Shown here: positions 41,923 through 50,146 of the stretch, in pieces
How the letters are laid out: the number at the start of each line of letters is the position of its first letter
Position numbering within the stretch: position 1 is the stretch's first letter
Assembly: GCA_015066465.1 (NCBI GenBank)
Contig: SVOI01000008.1
Location: 1 to 64,000, forward strand
DNA length: 64,000 nucleotides
From: Oscillospiraceae bacterium
Lineage (GTDB): Bacteria; Bacillota; Clostridia; Oscillospirales; Acutalibacteraceae
Direction: 5' to 3'
Made by a program: the position numbers and the translations under genes
Notes under the pieces: model-generated
The model's input: the letters and a program-made list of their open reading frames with translations, nothing else
Told to the model about the DNA's origin: nothing
Database searches by the model: none

Positions 41923-43047
41923 ATGAAATACAGCGAATTTTCTAATATTCAAGGCAAGGTTTCAAAATTGGGCTTTGGTCTTATGCGACTTCCTAAGCTT
42001 TATGAGGGAAAAGAAGATATTGACTATAAAGAAGCTGAAAGACTTGTTGACTTAGCATATAAAAATGGTGTTAACTACTTTGACACAGCTTACGTTTATC
42101 ACGCTGGCGAATCAGAGATTTTTGCAGGTAAAATTCTCAATAAATACCCAAGAGAAAGTTATAAATTAGCAACAAAACTTCCTGGTTGGGCAATTAAAAA
42201 TGATGGTAAAACTGTTGATGAACTTTTTAATGAACAATTAGAAAAATGTGAGGTAGAATACTTTGACTTTTACCTTCTTCACAGTCTTAACAGAGATATT
42301 TGGAACACATTCAGTTCTGTTAATGCTTACGAAAATTTAAAAGAAAAGAAATCGCAAGGTAAAATAAAGCATCTTGGTTTTTCATTCCACGGTGATATGG
42401 AATTATTTAAAGAGCTTTTAGAAAATTACGAATGGGATTTTGTTCAACTTCAGATTAACTACTACGACTGGGAAGCAGACAACGCTAAAGATTTTTATAA
42501 ATTACTTGAAGAAAGAAACATTCCTTGTATTGTTATGGAGCCAGTTCGTGGTGGTTCGTTACAGAAATTAAACGACGAAGCAAGAAAAGTTTTCAAAAAA
42601 CTTTCAGACAATTCCCCTGCTTCTTACGCTTTAAGATTTGTAGCACAACTTCCTAACGTCTTAACTACACTCAGTGGTATGTCAACTTACGAACAAGTAG
42701 AAGACAATATAAACACGTTCAATGAATGCAAACCACTTTCAGATGAAGAAATGAAAGCAATTGATGAAGCAAATATTCTTTTCAGAAAGAATTTTGCTAT
42801 ACCTTGCACGTCTTGTAAATATTGTGTTACAGAATGTCCTAAAGGTATTGATATTCCATCTTGTTTTGCTTCATATAACGAATATAACAAAACAAGAGAA
42901 ATTGAAGATTTAAATAAAACCTATCTTCTTGTTCCAGAAGAAAAAAGAGCACATAACTGTATTGATTGTAAAAAGTGTATGGAACATTGTCCGCAAGAGA
43001 TAAATATTCCAAGAAAACTTTCACAAATTAAAGATTTAACAAAATAA
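41923..43047 (+). CDS. aldo/keto reductase with C-terminal 2x[4Fe-4S] domain
   Basis: The 374-residue protein has an AKR barrel (GFGLMRLP, NYFDTAYVYHAGESE with the catalytic Tyr, LLHSLN) followed by a ferredoxin-like end with CTSCKYCVTECP and CIDCKKCMEHCP. This type is widespread in anaerobes; it presumably passes electrons from ferredoxin to a carbonyl substrate or the reverse. The GH36 gene starts 14 nt later, so it may be co-transcribed with sugar genes. Confidence 0.9.
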   Translation: MKYSEFSNIQGKVSKLGFGLMRLPKLYEGKEDIDYKEAERLVDLAYKNGVNYFDTAYVYHAGESEIFAGKILNKYPRESYKLATKLPGWAIKNDGKTVDELFNEQLEKCEVEYFDFYLLHSLNRDIWNTFSSVNAYENLKEKKSQGKIKHLGFSFHGDMELFKELLENYEWDFVQLQINYYDWEADNAKDFYKLLEERNIPCIVMEPVRGGSLQKLNDEARKVFKKLSDNSPASYALRFVAQLPNVLTTLSGMSTYEQVEDNINTFNECKPLSDEEMKAIDEANILFRKNFAIPCTSCKYCVTECPKGIDIPSCFASYNEYNKTREIEDLNKTYLLVPEEKRAHNCIDCKKCMEHCPQEINIPRKLSQIKDLTK

Positions 43048-43061
43048 GGTAGGTAAAAATC

Positions 43062-45239
43062 ATGTCTATTATTTTTGATGAACAAAACAAAGTATTTAAA
43101 TTAGATACTAAAACAAGTACATATATTTTTGGTGTTTTTACCGGCAACTATTTAGTTCACTACTATTATGGTGCACCAATCCCCGACACTAACGTAAGAA
43201 AATTAAGATTCAGGGGGCATTTTGCATCTTTTTCACCTGATTCACCTACTGCAAGAGAAAAGAACTTTTCACCTGACGTTACACCAATGGAATACTCAAC
43301 AAATGGTGCTGGTGATTTCAGAATTTCGGCATTCAGCGTTAAAAACGCTAATGGTGATACAGTTACAGATTTAAGATACGTAAGTCACAAAATTTACAAA
43401 GGTAAAAAAGCATTAAAAGGACTCCCTTCACTTTATTTAAACAATGACGATGAAGCAGATACACTCGAGGTTTTAACTTGTGACAAGGTTACTGGTGCAG
43501 AAGTTACTCTTGTTTACACAGTATTTAAAGACTATGGTGCAATTACAAGAAGCGTTGTTGTAAAAAACAATTCAGATAAAGCGTTTTCAATTGAAGCAGT
43601 ACACTCTTTATGTGTTGATTTGCCATCAGCAGATTTTGAAATGATTGATTTATATGGTAAATGGATTAAAGAGCGTTCTGTCGGCAGACACACTCTTCAC
43701 ACTGGAATTCAGTCAATTAAGAGTAAACGCGGTTCTTCAAGCCACAACCACAACCCATTCACTGCACTCATTACAAAAGGTGCAACTGAAACTTATGGTG
43801 AATGTTACGGTTTCAACTTAGTTTATAGCAGTAACTTCTCTATTGACGTTGAAGTTGATTCTTTTAACTGTGCAAGAGTTTTAATGGGAATTAACCCTGA
43901 AACATTCAGTTGGGTTTTAGAGCCACAAGAAGAATTCTATTCACCAGAAGCAGTTATGGTTTACACTAACGAAGGCTTGGGTGAAATGAGCAGAATTTTC
44001 CACAGACTTTATAGTAACAACCTCATTCGTGGTGAATGGAAGAAAAAGAAAAGACCTCTCCTTATAAACAACTGGGAAGGTACAGGAATGGACTTTGATA
44101 CAGACAAATTGGTTTCATTCGCTCGTCATGCTAAAAATATGGGCTTTGAAATGCTCGTTATGGACGACGGTTGGTTTGGTCACAGAGATAGCGACGACTC
44201 TTCACTCGGTGACTGGTATGTTGCAGAATACAAATTACCAGGCGGACTTTCAAATCTTATTAGTCAGGTTAAAGCTATGGGGCTTAAATTTGGTATATGG
44301 TTCGAGCCAGAAATGATTTCACCTGACTCTGACATATTCCGTGCACACCCTGACTGGCATCTTCACGTTAACGGCAGAGACAGTTCAATTGCAAGAAACC
44401 AATATGTAATTGACTATTCAAGAAAAGAAGTTCGTGACTACATTTATTCACAGATGTATAAAATTCTTTCAGAGAATGACATTGATTATGTAAAATGGGA
44501 CTTTAATCGTAACTTGACAGAGGTTGCAAACGCAGATTTACCCCCAGAGAAACAAGGTGAAGTGTTCCACAGATTTGTGCTTGGTACTTACGAGATTATG
44601 GATAGACTCACAACCGATTTCCCTCACCTTCTTTTAGAAAACTGCTCTGGCGGTGGCGGTAGATTTGATGCTGGTATGCTTTATTACTCACCACAAATCT
44701 GGACAAGTGACGACACAGACCCAATTGAAAGACTTACAATTCAGTTTGGTACTTCTCTTGTGTACCCTACTTCAACAATGGGTGCTCACGTTTCTGCAAG
44801 TAAGAGAACTGGTTATGAAACAAAGACAAATGTTGCTTTATGGGGTACATTCGGCTATGAATTAGACCCTGATAAATTAACTGACGAAGAAATCACTGAA
44901 ATTAAAGAACAAGCAAAGCGTTACCATAAATATTATGATGTAATTCACTATGGTGACCTTTACAGACTTGAGTCACCTTTTGAAAATTGGGACAGATGCG
45001 CTTGGCAATTTGTAAGTGAAGATAAAAAAGAAGCACTTGTTACTGCAGTACAGATTAAACAAGATATATTAGGATTTAAAATGCTTAGATTACAAGGTCT
45101 TAAACCTGATAGCATTTATAAAGATGAAGCAACTGGCGACACTTATAGCGGTGCTTACCTTATGAACGCTGGTCTTAACTTAAATGATTATCTTGAAAAA
45201 GATGGCGATTCTTACATTCTTCACTTAACAGAGGTTTGA
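43062..45239 (+). CDS. alpha-galactosidase, GH36
   Basis: The 725-residue protein has the GH36 signatures INNWEGTG, VMDDGWFGHRDSDD, FGIWFEPEMISPDSD, the nucleophile Asp near residue 480 in VKWDFNR and the acid/base Asp near 549 in TSDDTDPIERL. It removes alpha-1,6-galactose from melibiose, raffinose-type or galactomannan oligosaccharides. No signal peptide is present. Its stop overlaps the start region of the SGNH gene, so it is in one transcript with the reductase and the esterase. Confidence 0.95.
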   Translation: MSIIFDEQNKVFKLDTKTSTYIFGVFTGNYLVHYYYGAPIPDTNVRKLRFRGHFASFSPDSPTAREKNFSPDVTPMEYSTNGAGDFRISAFSVKNANGDTVTDLRYVSHKIYKGKKALKGLPSLYLNNDDEADTLEVLTCDKVTGAEVTLVYTVFKDYGAITRSVVVKNNSDKAFSIEAVHSLCVDLPSADFEMIDLYGKWIKERSVGRHTLHTGIQSIKSKRGSSSHNHNPFTALITKGATETYGECYGFNLVYSSNFSIDVEVDSFNCARVLMGINPETFSWVLEPQEEFYSPEAVMVYTNEGLGEMSRIFHRLYSNNLIRGEWKKKKRPLLINNWEGTGMDFDTDKLVSFARHAKNMGFEMLVMDDGWFGHRDSDDSSLGDWYVAEYKLPGGLSNLISQVKAMGLKFGIWFEPEMISPDSDIFRAHPDWHLHVNGRDSSIARNQYVIDYSRKEVRDYIYSQMYKILSENDIDYVKWDFNRNLTEVANADLPPEKQGEVFHRFVLGTYEIMDRLTTDFPHLLLENCSGGGGRFDAGMLYYSPQIWTSDDTDPIERLTIQFGTSLVYPTSTMGAHVSASKRTGYETKTNVALWGTFGYELDPDKLTDEEITEIKEQAKRYHKYYDVIHYGDLYRLESPFENWDRCAWQFVSEDKKEALVTAVQIKQDILGFKMLRLQGLKPDSIYKDEATGDTYSGAYLMNAGLNLNDYLEKDGDSYILHLTEV

Positions 45240-45241
45240 TT

Positions 45242-45889
45242 ATGTTAGAGATAAAAGAAAATGACGTTATTCTTTTTCAAGGCGACTCTATAACTGATGG
45301 TAACCGAGGCAGAAATAGTGACCCTAACCATATTCATGGCCACGGCTACCAATACATTTTAGCAAGTGAAATTTTAGCTGATAACTTAGGCAAGAATGTT
45401 ACTGTATATAACCGTGGTATAAGTGGCAACAGAATTGCAGATTTATATGCACGCTGGATTGAAGATTGCCTTAATTTAGAACCAACTATCTTAAGCATTT
45501 TAATAGGCATAAATGACCTTATATTTCAATATAACAACAGCTTCAGTTCTTCACCCGAAAGATTTAAAAAGACTTATAGACTTTTAATTGAAGAGGTTTT
45601 AGAAAGGAACCCCGACACAAAAATCGTTATAATGGAGCCATTCTTTGGTAAACACAAAGAGGCTGAACTTTGTGAATACATAAAAAACAATATTGGTTTT
45701 TACCAGAAAGTATCAAAAGAAATTGCTGAAGAATTTGGTCTTATATTTGTTCCTTTGAAAGAAGTTTTTGATGAAGCAAGTAAAAACTGCGACATTTTTG
45801 AACTTTTGTGGGATGGCGTACACCCAACTACTGCAGGGCATCAGCTTATTGCAAGGCAGTGGAAAAAGTGCGTTGAAAACGCACTTTAA
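45242..45889 (+). CDS. SGNH/GDSL-family hydrolase
   Basis: About 215 residues from the ATG at 45242, with AGAGG 7 nt upstream. The SGNH blocks are all present: FQGDSITDG (Ser), GISGNR (Gly), IGINDL (Asn) and WDGVHPTTAGH (Asp/His). Such enzymes include acetylesterases of oligosaccharides and rhamnogalacturonan, which fits its place behind a GH36 gene. It has no signal peptide, so it should act on imported acetylated sugars. The stop codon lies in the first 7-bp unit of element C. Confidence 0.9.
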   Translation: MLEIKENDVILFQGDSITDGNRGRNSDPNHIHGHGYQYILASEILADNLGKNVTVYNRGISGNRIADLYARWIEDCLNLEPTILSILIGINDLIFQYNNSFSSSPERFKKTYRLLIEEVLERNPDTKIVIMEPFFGKHKEAELCEYIKNNIGFYQKVSKEIAEEFGLIFVPLKEVFDEASKNCDIFELLWDGVHPTTAGHQLIARQWKKCVENAL

Positions 45890-46045
45890 TTCGGAATGCG
45901 TAATGCGTAATTCGGAATTAAAAGAAATACTTTGCATTTAATTATTAAGTATCAATAAAGAAAAGTTCTATCATTTTAGTTTACGAAAAACCTTAAATGA
46001 TAGAACTTTTCCTATTTCCTAATTCCTATTTCCTAATTCCTATTT
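45888..46045. repeat. heptad-array element C, no gene
   Basis: AATTCGG, AATGCGT, AATGCGT, AATTCGG fill 45888-45915; inverted CCTATTT and CCTAATT alternate over five units at 46011-46045. Between them are GAAATACTTTGCATTT (compare the mini-hairpin in element D) and a 16-bp hairpin (45961-45976 with 45995-46010) with the arm GTTCTATCATTT seen in element B. The hairpin can end both flanking convergent genes. Confidence 0.75.
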
Positions 46046-46048
46046 CCT

Positions 46049-49006
46049 TTATTCTGTTACATAATACTCATACACGTGCTCACCTTCTGGTGTGAAGTAA
46101 TCAATATAAGGTGTAGTGTAGCCTTCAGGAGATGTTGTATTCTCTGGTGGACTGTCTGACGTAACAAGTTTTAAATTACCTGTTGTTGCATCTGTAACAG
46201 CTTCTGTAGTTTCTTGCTTTTTACTTGCACGTGCAGAACCACCTGAAACAGTTTTACCTAAGAAATCAACCTTATAAGCGAGTTCTTTAAAGCTTTCAAA
46301 AGTAGTGCCACCATTAGCGTCAAAAATAGTAATTACAAATAAATTGTTACTATAAATAAAGAAAATTTTTGCTGTAGCACCATCAGGCTCTTTTTTGATG
46401 TAAATACATTCATTTGAAACGCCGATTTCATCAGTAAAGCCAATTTTTTCTTCACTCCAGCTTACATTTTCTTTACCCAAGGTTTTTAGCGCACTGTTGT
46501 AGTCATCCTTTAGCATATCATAATAATCTGAAAAAGCATAAAACTTTCTTTCTACCTTCAAGGTCTGATTCTTTTTTTCATTTATAAAAGCTTTACTATC
46601 GTTATCATAATACCAGTCAGAAGAAAGAGAAACGTTATATTCACCCATATCGTACTGCTCAATAACCTCTTCAGGATTTATAAGTGGTGTTAAATTCATA
46701 GAAGTGTCGTCAGAAGCATCAAGAATTAGTTTTCTAATTTCTTCAAGTTGTTTCCTTTCTAACTCATAACAACCATCTGGTGTGCAAAAATATGGCGAAA
46801 TAAGATAATGTTTATCAAAACAATAAGATAAAGGTTCGGAATTATAAATCATATAATCTTCTAAAATTATAGTCATTCCGTTTAAATCGCCAGCGGTCTC
46901 TTGAGTAACCTTTACCGCTTTTGTAGAGTAAATTTCATTGAAAATAATATCATAAAGTCTCGTAATTACTTTTGGGTCGGTAATAACTTTTTGATACTCA
47001 CTGGTTTCTGGCATACTTGAAACTTTTATTGCAACTGTATTTTCAGGGTTAAAGACATTATATTCTTCATTAAATGTAAACCTATTTTTTATATCTAGAA
47101 TAGGCTCGTTACCTTCAATTCCTAATCCGTTTACATTAAAGTTCTCTTTAGCACTTGTTTCGCAACAATTTTTCTGGTAAGTGTAAAAATCAGTTTTATT
47201 TGCATTAAAGTGAATATAGCATTTTTCAAAATTATTATAATATTCATCACTTGTATAATAATCTGAATTTTCAGGAACCCAGTATTTAACCAACTTATAG
47301 CTCTTACCATTTTTATCGAAAAGCTTACCATCATTCTGGTAAGTCAAAGACACAGGATAATGATACTCTCGTTTTAATGAAAGTCCATTTTCTTCAGAAT
47401 AATAATATTCCTGCCACATTACAGACATATAGAGCGTTGTATCCTTGCCCTTTTTCTCTTCATCTAAAATTTTATAATCTAAGCAATTAAAATTCTTATC
47501 ACTTTGTTGACTATCAAATATCCCTGCTAACTGAGTGTCTAAAAATACGGCTAATTCGTCTTCAATTTTTACTTTCTTCTCTTTATAGGTAATTTCACCT
47601 ATTTTTAGTTCAATTCCGATTTTACTATCTTCAGAGCGTTTTAACCAATCTTTTTCAATCTTAACAACAAATTCAGTAGCTGGACCTAAAGATATTACTT
47701 CACCAAAACGTTCTCCGGTATCCCCAGAAATGCTACTAAAACTAACTTTATCGCCTAAATTTAAAAAATAAGAATAATAGCCCTTTTCATTTTTAAAATA
47801 AGGCGAATAAATTGTTCCCCAATCAGCTAATTTATTATATTCAAAAGAGAAAGTCAGATAAAAATCTTTTTCATCATCGCTTAAATCGACTTTTTCTAAG
47901 AATATACTCATTTCATCTGTTTTGTAAATCTCAAAGCGTGGTTTAACCCTACTCTCACTACCAGGACTTCGATTTAAAATATTGTCTGCTATTGTATCCA
48001 CGCTAATTGAAGTCGGATTAATAGAAATTATTTCGTACCCATTTTCATCAATTACGTTTTTAAAATCTGAATTCTCAGGATTTGTTACAAAGAAAATTGC
48101 TAACCATATTGCTATAACGGTTACACCACTAATCACCCGAACTGCCGGATGCTTATAATTCAAAACAGATTTTATTCTTTGTTTAACACCTGTTTCACCA
48201 AATGCAACAGGACACGCCATAATAATTCTTTTTTGTGTACTGCAGTTAAGTAACGCTTTTGAATATGCTTTTTTACCTTCATTATCATAAAACTTAATTG
48301 CCTTTTCGTCACAAGCTGACTCTATATCTCTACAAAGTAAAATATACCAAAGCCAAATTGCTGGGTTAAACCAGTAAACTGATAAAAGTAAAAACGAAAA
48401 TGGTTTTATAAGGTAATCTTTACGCTTTAAATGTGATTTTTCGTGCTCAATAATAAACTCTAAATCACTTTTGTTTACACCTGACGGAATGTAAATTTTA
48501 GGCTTAATTACACCTAAAATAAACGGTGTTTCAATGTTATCGCAATAATAAATGTTATTATTGTAATGTACTGAAGCTGAAACTTTTTTCTTTAAAATTA
48601 TGTAAGAAATAATGCTATAAAGCACCATAAGAATAACGCCAACTAACCATATATAAGAAGCAATGCCAACTATGACTTGTAATGGGTTAGCACTATAGCT
48701 TGGGTCTGGTGTAAAAGACTCAGAAATAACAGGATTCACAACATCATTAACAACGCCAACACCTGTGTCAATTTGTGGAGTTTTTGACATTGTTATATCA
48801 CTCGGAATTGTCTCTGTTGTAGGAATCAAACTGAAAACACTCTCAAAGCTAAACGGCAAACAAAGTCTTAAGCCTACTACACCCCACAAAAAACAACTAA
48901 TCCATTTAGGAACTCTTTTAAGCAGCGGTCTTAAAAGAGTAAAAGCCAAAACTGCCCAAGTTGCAGTAATACTCATATTAACAATAGTTAAAAATAAATT
49001 CTCCAT
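46049..49006 (-). CDS. BlaR1/MecR1-type M56 membrane metallopeptidase with large unknown C-terminal region
   Basis: The 985-residue protein has about four membrane segments in the first 310 residues and the M56 zinc site in IIEHEKSHLKRKDY with the downstream Glu in ESACDEKA. After a membrane segment near 295-310, some 670 extracytoplasmic residues follow. These lack the penicillin-binding Ser-x-x-Lys and Lys-Thr-Gly motifs of BlaR1 sensors, so the signal is probably not a beta-lactam. The end is Thr-rich. It is 14 nt after the BlaI-type gene. By analogy it would cleave the repressor on sensing a surface signal. Confidence 0.87.
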   Translation of the reverse strand: MENLFLTIVNMSITATWAVLAFTLLRPLLKRVPKWISCFLWGVVGLRLCLPFSFESVFSLIPTTETIPSDITMSKTPQIDTGVGVVNDVVNPVISESFTPDPSYSANPLQVIVGIASYIWLVGVILMVLYSIISYIILKKKVSASVHYNNNIYYCDNIETPFILGVIKPKIYIPSGVNKSDLEFIIEHEKSHLKRKDYLIKPFSFLLLSVYWFNPAIWLWYILLCRDIESACDEKAIKFYDNEGKKAYSKALLNCSTQKRIIMACPVAFGETGVKQRIKSVLNYKHPAVRVISGVTVIAIWLAIFFVTNPENSDFKNVIDENGYEIISINPTSISVDTIADNILNRSPGSESRVKPRFEIYKTDEMSIFLEKVDLSDDEKDFYLTFSFEYNKLADWGTIYSPYFKNEKGYYSYFLNLGDKVSFSSISGDTGERFGEVISLGPATEFVVKIEKDWLKRSEDSKIGIELKIGEITYKEKKVKIEDELAVFLDTQLAGIFDSQQSDKNFNCLDYKILDEEKKGKDTTLYMSVMWQEYYYSEENGLSLKREYHYPVSLTYQNDGKLFDKNGKSYKLVKYWVPENSDYYTSDEYYNNFEKCYIHFNANKTDFYTYQKNCCETSAKENFNVNGLGIEGNEPILDIKNRFTFNEEYNVFNPENTVAIKVSSMPETSEYQKVITDPKVITRLYDIIFNEIYSTKAVKVTQETAGDLNGMTIILEDYMIYNSEPLSYCFDKHYLISPYFCTPDGCYELERKQLEEIRKLILDASDDTSMNLTPLINPEEVIEQYDMGEYNVSLSSDWYYDNDSKAFINEKKNQTLKVERKFYAFSDYYDMLKDDYNSALKTLGKENVSWSEEKIGFTDEIGVSNECIYIKKEPDGATAKIFFIYSNNLFVITIFDANGGTTFESFKELAYKVDFLGKTVSGGSARASKKQETTEAVTDATTGNLKLVTSDSPPENTTSPEGYTTPYIDYFTPEGEHVYEYYVTE

Positions 49007-49020
49007 AATTCCCCCACCTT

Positions 49021-49374
49021 TTAAAACTTATCAATCATACTTTTTATTTCTTCTACTTCTTTTTCGCTTAAATTCTTTCTCTTTGTAAACGCTGCAATAA
49101 ATGCTGGTAGTGAACCAGAAAAAGTTTCATCTATAAACTGCTCACTCTGTATTGAATAAAACTCATCCTTAGAAATAATTGACGTTACAACACTTTCTTC
49201 AGTTTTAAAAATGCCTTTTTCACAAAGTTTTTTAAGAACTGTGTAAGTAGTTGTTCTTTTCCACTCTAATTCATTTTGACAAGCAATTACCAATTCTTTA
49301 GTAGTCATCGGTTCATTTGACCAGATAATATCTGCAAATCTCGCTTCTACAAGACCTAATTTTATTTCGTTCAT
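49021..49374 (-). CDS. BlaI/MecI/CopY-family repressor
   Basis: The 117-residue winged-helix protein begins LGLVEARFADIIW and has the recognition region WKRTTTYTVLKKLCEKGI, both typical of BlaI. The C-terminal half is the dimerisation arm. It should repress its own operon by binding the two dyads at 49389-49433 and be inactivated through the M56 protein encoded next. GGAG precedes the ATG. Confidence 0.93.
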   Translation of the reverse strand: MNEIKLGLVEARFADIIWSNEPMTTKELVIACQNELEWKRTTTYTVLKKLCEKGIFKTEESVVTSIISKDEFYSIQSEQFIDETFSGSLPAFIAAFTKRKNLSEKEVEEIKSMIDKF

Positions 49375-49388
49375 AAATCCAACTCCTT

Positions 49389-49433
49389 TTGTCTATCTTT
49401 AATAGACAACTATAGTCTATCACCAATAGACAA
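49389..49433. promoter_or_regulatory. two BlaI-type dyad operators
   Basis: Operator 1 (49389-49409) is TTGTCTAT, 5-nt spacer, ATAGACAA. Operator 2 (49413-49433) is TAGTCTAT, 5-nt spacer, ATAGACAA. They lie in tandem with 24-nt spacing; operator 2 covers the -10 box and spacer, operator 1 the start of transcription. This is the expected arrangement for autorepression. Confidence 0.85.
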
Positions 49434-49442
49434 ATTTGTCAA
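49414..49442 (-). promoter_or_regulatory. promoter of blaI-blaR1-like operon
   Basis: TTGACA and TAGACT are separated by 17 nt on the minus strand, overlapped by operator 2. Confidence 0.7.
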
Positions 49443-49451
49443 GTGTTTTTC

Positions 49452-49587
49452 AGGAAATAGGAAGCAGGAAACAGGAAGCAGAGTTTCACGTTCAGTTCAC
49501 GCGTTGCACCCGATTGGTTTATCATAATAAAAAACTACTCCCACTACTTCGGGCGATCACAGGTCTGCCCCTACAATAGTGGGAGTA
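49452..49587. repeat. heptad-array element E, one-sided
   Basis: AGGAAAT, AGGAAGC, AGGAAAC, AGGAAGC occupy 49452-49479. An 11-bp hairpin (49536-49546 with 49577-49587) with an inner GGGC/GCCC stem follows. The AATAAAAA..ACTAC approach to the hairpin resembles element D. No clear inverted array is seen on the right. No gene lies in the 190-nt gap. Confidence 0.55.
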
Positions 49588-49629
49588 AATTTTCTGTTTC
49601 ATTTGTAACGCATCAATGTTTTTTATTTA

Positions 49630-50127
49630 CTAATCAAAACTCAAACCATCTTCATCTACTATTATATGTGGTTCGTCAGACTTAATTTCAAAAAACCGCC
49701 AAGCTTCGCACTCGTTACTAATTACAAAAACTTGAATTAAATAGTTTTGTGTAAAAACAAACAAATCGTTATTGTCATTCAAACAAACACCAGTTACAAC
49801 TTCATTATCAAGTTCCAAAGCTTTCGCTTTAAAATCAAAAAGGCAAGAATTCTGATCATCTAAATTTGCAATTCCATCTTGTTCAGGTGATAAATAAATA
49901 TCATTGCTATTTAAAACTATTTCATCATTCTTTATCACTCTGAATGGACATTGAATATGCAGAGCATACTCACCCACAAAACATTTATTATTGTGACGGT
50001 CATACTCTACTGTTAAATCGCCAAAACCAATGCACACAAGGTCTAAACTTCTTCTGAAATAACTTAATTTTTTATTTACTATTCTATTTAAATTCACAAT
50101 AATCTTGTTTCTATCCATAAGTTCCAT
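49630..50127 (-). CDS. hypothetical protein
   Basis: This protein of up to 165 residues (an internal Met at codon 4 is the alternative start) is acidic and rich in Asn and Asp, with no signal peptide or membrane segment. The ending NECEAWRFFEIKSDEPH recalls small cytosolic proteins of the immunity-protein type, but I cannot assign a family. It lies 19 nt after rqcH on the same strand, beside a heptad-array element. The ribosome site is weak. Confidence 0.6.
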   Translation of the reverse strand: MELMDRNKIIVNLNRIVNKKLSYFRRSLDLVCIGFGDLTVEYDRHNNKCFVGEYALHIQCPFRVIKNDEIVLNSNDIYLSPEQDGIANLDDQNSCLFDFKAKALELDNEVVTGVCLNDNNDLFVFTQNYLIQVFVISNECEAWRFFEIKSDEPHIIVDEDGLSFD

Positions 50128-50146
50128 AATATTTTAGTTAAAATTT

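Noticed and set aside
46049-49374. BlaR1/BlaI pair as a beta-lactam resistance determinant
   Set aside because: The sensor lacks penicillin-binding motifs and no beta-lactamase or PBP gene is linked.
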